Origin: Siphonodentalium dalli
Taxonomy: Eukaryota > Mollusca > Scaphopoda > Gadilida > Siphonodentaliidae
DNA length: 64,000 nt
Assembly: GCA_032622095.1 (NCBI GenBank)
Contig: CP136067.1
Location: forward strand, 132,621,990-132,685,989
Direction of reading: 5' to 3'
Shown here: one piece after another, positions 59,490-64,000 of the stretch
How the letters are laid out: each line of letters starts with the position of its first letter
Position numbering within the stretch: the first letter of the stretch is position 1
Notes under the pieces: model-generated
Told to the model about the DNA's origin: nothing
The model's database searches: none
What the model saw: only the letters and a program-made list of their open reading frames with translations
Position numbers and translations under genes: made by a program

Positions 59490-60469
59490 TCCAGTCAAAA
59501 TACGAGAAATATGTCCTAACCTAGAAAAAATTTGAACCGAATTAAATTATGTTCATGGAGTGCGGGGACCTTTATATAGACCACACATTAAAATCCTTCG
59601 CGAGATCTGTGGGCAAAATATGAAAACTGACATCGTTTCTGGCAGTACCCATGTGAGTGGATTCTGTTTAGGGGTATGGGTAAAAAAGACGCACCAACAT
59701 GAGGTATACAAATGCTTGGAGTATGGGGCCATGTCATATATAAAATTGATGGAAATTAATTGCTAATTGCATCGTGATAGAGCATGACGCTGATATCATT
59801 TTGTTGTAGATGTCACAGGGGTCAAAAAGTCGCAGAGTGCAAAAAATTCGATGGTATGGTTGTGGTACTCACGTGGAATGATGGGTTAAACCAGACGAAA
59901 TTGTTTTTTTTTAAGCAAACAGACAATTTTGGTGTCAAATATAAAATTCTCTAAATTCCCATTTGGGAAAACTTTGTTATCCAAGATGGCATCCAATATG
60001 GTTGTACATATTACATCAGTTATTGAAATAAGTCATTATACGATATATTGTGGCATATAGGAATTACGCAGTTATTATACAAGTCCGTGTGAAATACGAG
60101 TACGGTAGCGAATAGTGTGACAGGACAGGGGGGGTCTGCACATTTTTTCCGAACACTAGGCGGGGTGGGTGGTTGGTTCAACAGCCCGGCTAACACAATT
60201 TTTCCTGGTCCCGTAAATTTTTTCCTGTAGTCATTTTTCTTCAAAATAATGGGACAACAGGTTTTAAGAATGCTTCAATTATGTAATAAGGATGAACTTA
60301 ACTATTGGTAGGGGGTTTGAGTTCACCATCAGTTATTAATGAGGGATGACACCAATGGGTCAGCTTGCTAAATGTTTTCATCAATGATCTATCAATGCAC
60401 ATTGACATGGAAAGGCTCCGGTTTAAACAGACTATTCAAAAAACCATAATAAAATTTAACATAAAGGTG
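59490..60469. other. No recognisable gene
   Basis: Downstream flank of the secreted-protein gene; no convincing AATAAA close to the stop. Nothing else is seen. Confidence 0.4.
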
Positions 60470-60920
60470 TTAAAACAAACTTTAAACGATTTCAGCGATA
60501 TTCGGTACATGGGTCTAGGATCACCTCTAGATGGGAGCTGTTAAATTTGAACGACTTTTGATGAAAAACATGGCCACCGGCAGATATCTTGGATTTTACT
60601 CTTTGCATCACTAAATCCTTTAGCACACACTACAGAGCTTATCCCTCATCCGAACAGCACCAAATTTCATATTAATCCTTGGTGTGATCTTTCGATGGGT
60701 GCCTACCATTTTTTCCCGAATTCTGTAAAAATAAACATGGCTGCCAGCGGCCATCTTGGATTTTACTCTTTGTATGACTAAATCCTTTAGCACATCTTAC
60801 AGGTCACATTTCTCATCCAATCGTCACTAAATTTCATATGGATCTTCAGGGTGACCTCCCTTTTTCCCCCGAAATTTATTCAAAACAAACATGGCCACCA
60901 GCAGCCATCTTGGATTTCAA
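60470..60920. repeat. Three tandem units (154-167 bp) of the GCCAGCGGCCAT family
   Basis: CATGGCYRCCAGCGGCCATC, TTGGATTTTACTCTTTG and CTAAATCCTTTAGCACA recur at 60591, 60758 and 60912. This is the same family as 1262-2570 at the other end of the window. Confidence 0.7.
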
Positions 60921-60931
60921 ATGTGAATCCA

Positions 60932-61291
60932 TCAGCACAACCAACAGCCCACATTTATTGGAGAATTGCTTTGAAACTTTACAGCCATAAGTAGAAATGC
61001 TTCTATAATCATGATACGGAACATAGATGAGATAAGATCAGGAGAACTTAGTGAAATAGTCATTTGAAGCAGTTTGAAGGGGGTGTCAATTAAGACGTCA
61101 TAATTATCATGGCATGGCGTCAAAACTTCATTTGGGGCGATCGTTTTCACAATTTTGTCTGGAAAACCCCGCGCTAAATATAGAAAACCATAGACTTGTA
61201 CCCAGCCGGTGGCATAGTCAGAAATGAAGTATATGAGTGGTGCGCTCTGGTAGAGATTGATATATATGGATCTGTTGTACATTTTCGCCAT
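60932..61291 (-). CDS. Open frame of 119 codons, protein-like but unrecognised
   Basis: Starting with an ATG, the frame reads MAKMYNRSIYINLYQSAPLI, later WVQVYGFLYLARGFPDK and ISSMFRIMIIEAFLLMAVKF. It has moderately hydrophobic segments and a balanced composition unusual for chance frames in this window. It ends with TGA next to the GCCAGCGGCCAT repeat. No splice signals or domain could be assigned; it may be part of a dispersed element. Confidence 0.3.
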   Translation of the reverse strand: MAKMYNRSIYINLYQSAPLIYFISDYATGWVQVYGFLYLARGFPDKIVKTIAPNEVLTPCHDNYDVLIDTPFKLLQMTISLSSPDLISSMFRIMIIEAFLLMAVKFQSNSPINVGCWLC

Positions 61292-63024
61292 TCATATGCA
61301 TGACGACTTACGATCATTCTAAGTATTGTTCATTTTTCATTTGCATGTACAACAGAAAATTGGCTTAGACAATTATAAATATTTCGGTGCCAAGTCGTAC
61401 GAAGCACCTTACTCAATAATTATAAGTTGTGCTATAATCTGCACACTGTGAACATATTTCAGATAAAAAATAAGAACTTAAGCTGCTTTTTTAGGAATAT
61501 ATTTATGCGGAAAAATCTATATACATTATCAGTGAATGTAGATTGGGTATGTTTATTGAGGGATAATGACATGTGGTCGTTGGAGCATGTTTAGTGTAAA
61601 CCGCTCAAATTGACCACAACACACTATCACTCAATAAACCAAACCAAACTACTTGTAGTTCTAAAATATCTGCACCGTATCATGGGTCCGTATGAATGTT
61701 GTCGTTATTTGCCTCCGGTTTTTGTATATGTAGCCAATAACTATATGCGTTATCTATTTATTTCAGATCTAAAAAATCACGGGCCATGAAAAGGTTAAAC
61801 CAACAAACGACGTATATAGCCAAGTGGTCATGCTAATTTACTATGATGTTGCTAATTTAGTATGATGTTGGTGGAACAAAATTATGACGTTAAGAACAAG
61901 TACAACATGTTATTTCAGAGACTTATCCGAATGATTCGAAGAAAGCCATTCAATTTAAATCATCCACTAACATATCTATTTTAACATTATTATGTCAATA
62001 ATACCTGCGTTGATTGTAGGAAACCGACCATAATAAGATGAGTTTTATTAAAGGTACGGTTGGCCTTGGCGGTGGGTATCCTGTGAAAATATTTCCACCC
62101 GTCAAAAACCGCCACAAACAGAAAGAACAACAAAATGTAGACAGACTTTGTCCGTATACAAATAAGAAATATCGCATAAACAGTATGTTATTGTCATATT
62201 TGTGACCATTGTTATGTAAACAAAAGCATAAAAAGTTACTTTTCTGGTGTTTGTTTATATTATGATGGTAAACATAAAGAGCGTTCTTTGTGGGTGAATT
62301 CCTGATATGGAACGAATAAAGAGCGTTTATGCCATTTGTGTGTGATTAGCCAGCAGCATTGTGCTGTCTTCTGTAACACAATCAGGCTCTTGTTTATGTA
62401 AAATATAGTAAATCTTTATGATAACATGCTGTTTACGCGATGGTCATGGTATATATGAACGAGACTGTGTGCGTTTTAATGTTATTCTGTTTACGGTGAT
62501 TGGAACAAATATGAACATTTTCGACAATTAAGGCCGCACGTGCCTTTAAGACCATTTTGCAACAACCATAGCGGTCATTATTACACTATTTTAGAACATA
62601 TATGTTTTTGGATATTTAACGTAGACATCGAATCATTCTGATTACTTATTAGACACAGACCGCAAAATTTATAATTTGTGACATATAGCATCACTTTGCC
62701 CCACCAATATCAAAGCTAACTCAGCAGAACCCACCAACACCATAGATAATTAGCAGGACCACTTTACCAGGGAAGCATACAGAGAAATAACTACCAACTG
62801 ATTTAAAACGCCCAAATCGGGCGAACTTACAACTCACATTCAAACTGTAACAGTTCTACAACTGATTAGATATGCGTTGTTAGAATTATATAATAAAATT
62901 ATCGAGAACATCTGCTCGTGTTCATCTTTATTTTGGTCGAGATTTGTTTTCTTCAAAAACTCGACTTAACGAGGGACTGTTATCGGCGGGCGGCCGGGTG
63001 TGCGGTCCTAATCATCTATAACTA
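61292..63024. other. No recognisable gene
   Basis: Contains the second copy of the 45770-type repeat (about 62045-62230), a pair TTTAGTATGATGTTG (about 61840-61870) and an AGCAGGACCACTTT fragment at 62750. No exon is supported. Confidence 0.4.
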
Positions 63025-63330
63025 AAGCTGCTTTCACAGACCGCGGCTGACGCATGCGGCCAACGCATGCATCTAGCATACCTCACATTGGCACATGCGG
63101 CTATCAGGTTATGCGCAACGTTTAAAACCATACATATATCCCTGGCGCTTTCACAGGGATGCGGTTGAAGAAAGTTTTGAAATAGGACTCGTTTAACAGC
63201 CGCAAGTTGCCCGCATCCCTGTGGAAGCGCCAATGATGTATGGTTTGAAACGTTGCCTATAGCGATATATAGCTGGATTCGTTGGCCGCATGTCACATGT
63301 GCATCAGCCGCAGGTCTGTGAAAGCTGCCT
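63025..63330. mobile_element. 306-bp nested-palindrome MITE
   Basis: The outer arms AAGCTGCTTTCACAGACCGC and GGCTGA are inverted at the right as TCAGCCGCAGGTCTGTGAAAGCTGCCTT. The inner arms AACGTTTAAAACCATACAT...TCACAGGGATGCGG are inverted around a centre near 63195. A partial third arm follows at 63331-63409. The 94-residue minus frame is an artefact of the palindrome. Confidence 0.7.
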
Positions 63331-63629
63331 TTTCATACCTGCGACTGACGAATGCGACCAATGTATGCGGCTTTCGGGTAAACGCATTCACGTGAAAGCA
63401 GCTTTTGGGAGCAAAGTTTCAAACCATACATACATGTATATCACTGGGGTTGCGGATGATGCAGTTCAACGCATCCGTTTTCAAAACGTTTTGCGATCAC
63501 TAAATCGAAATAATTGTTTATTCTGAAGCCATGTGTACATGGGTTTAAAGAATTACATATCAGAAAAAATTATCAAAAGAGTACAAGAAATTCACTGGAA
63601 ACGTATTTAAATGTATGATGTATGTGACA

Positions 63630-63662
63630 AATATATATACACACACACACATATATATATAT
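63630..63662. repeat. AT/AC dinucleotide microsatellite
   Basis: AAATATATATACACACACAC followed by ATATATATAT. Confidence 0.85.
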
Positions 63663-63769
63663 AAAATAAAAATAAATATTCAATATCATTAGATTTTCGA
63701 AATTTGGTCTGTGGTCTTTGAAAACTGAGGAGAACGGCTAGTTTTCGGTTGATTACACAGAGAAATATT

Positions 63770-63831
63770 CAAAGCCTCTTCGTGAAACGGGGATTGCTAG
63801 TTGACAAGTCCCGTTTCATGAAGAGGCTTTG
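63770..63831. other. 62-nt hairpin, miRNA-precursor-like in size
   Basis: CAAAGCCTCTTCGTGAAAC at 63770 pairs with GTTTCATGAAGAGGCTTTG ending at 63831, with one G-U-type mismatch. The stem extends through a G/C block to a loop of about 15 nt. The size matches a pre-miRNA stem-loop, but a small MITE is an equal possibility in this window. Confidence 0.45.
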
Positions 63832-64000
63832 CATGCTTTTCTGATATCGGATATCCAACCGTTGAGTATTACAAATGTCCCATTGTTGAGACTCAAAGTT
63901 GGACGTTTGTGTAGATTCAAGTTTTTGCGATTCACATAAAGTACAGTGCATGGTGGGGGTGTGCTCTGTGTTGAGGTGGTTTCAATTTGCATTCAGAAGA

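Overview
This is an AT-rich animal nuclear window dominated by repeats. The signs are spliced exons with GT/AG borders, decayed non-LTR retrotransposon reverse transcriptases, many short inverted-repeat (MITE-like) DNA elements and several satellites. The abundance of ACATGTACATGT-type words, the GGAGTTATGGCCCT-type repeats and the density of foldback MITEs fit a marine lophotrochozoan, most likely a bivalve mollusc. That assignment is inference. No bacterial operons, CRISPR arrays or rRNA were found, and no intact tRNA.

Only a few stretches look like real protein-coding sequence. The best is a minus-strand gene with three exons at 17648-17393, 13149-13020 and 11326-11133. Together they encode the M12B (ADAM/ADAMTS-type) propeptide, a dibasic furin-like site and the start of the catalytic domain, and all splice phases agree. 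The signal-peptide exon upstream and the zinc-binding catalytic exons downstream were not found. The second gene is on the plus strand at 56925-59489: a signal peptide exon, a 2.0 kb intron, then an acidic/lysine-rich exon. Its first exon appears to lack one base. Unrecognised exon candidates lie at 5984-6210 (+), 37785-38017 (-) and 60932-61291 (-). Three LINE reverse-transcriptase fragments (11-268, 32932-33447, 42988-43383, all minus) are dead.

Layout. 0-5 kb: LINE fragment and degenerate tandem repeats. 5.07-5.82 kb: a CpG-rich 754-bp foldback element with perfect 44-bp terminal inverted repeats. 9-17.7 kb: the metalloprotease gene, its introns filled with a TTAA-flanked double-hairpin MITE, a duplicated segment, a 1.3-kb Harbinger-like element and TTAA foldbacks. 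18.6-19.8 kb: 105-bp satellite. 20-22.4 kb: palindrome-rich arrays, including a CCCAGGTGTACC inverted array. 23.9-32.2 kb: a zone of MITEs (Harbinger-like, TTAA and TA types). 34.2-36.3 kb: 45-bp minisatellite next to a second CCTGGGTAAATC locus. 38.4-41.1 kb: nested TIR elements. 46.5-47.3 kb: another minisatellite. 51.8-52.4 kb: a second full copy of the double-hairpin MITE. 54.1-56.1 kb: repeats flanked by 195-bp direct repeats. 56.9-59.5 kb: the secreted-protein gene. 60-64 kb: dispersed repeats, a nested-palindrome MITE and a 62-nt hairpin.

The strongest unusual signals are the diversity of long-palindrome elements and at least three unrelated families with TTAA flanks. One TTAA insertion can be checked against a related, apparently empty copy of its target inside the same window. 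No new multi-gene system is visible.
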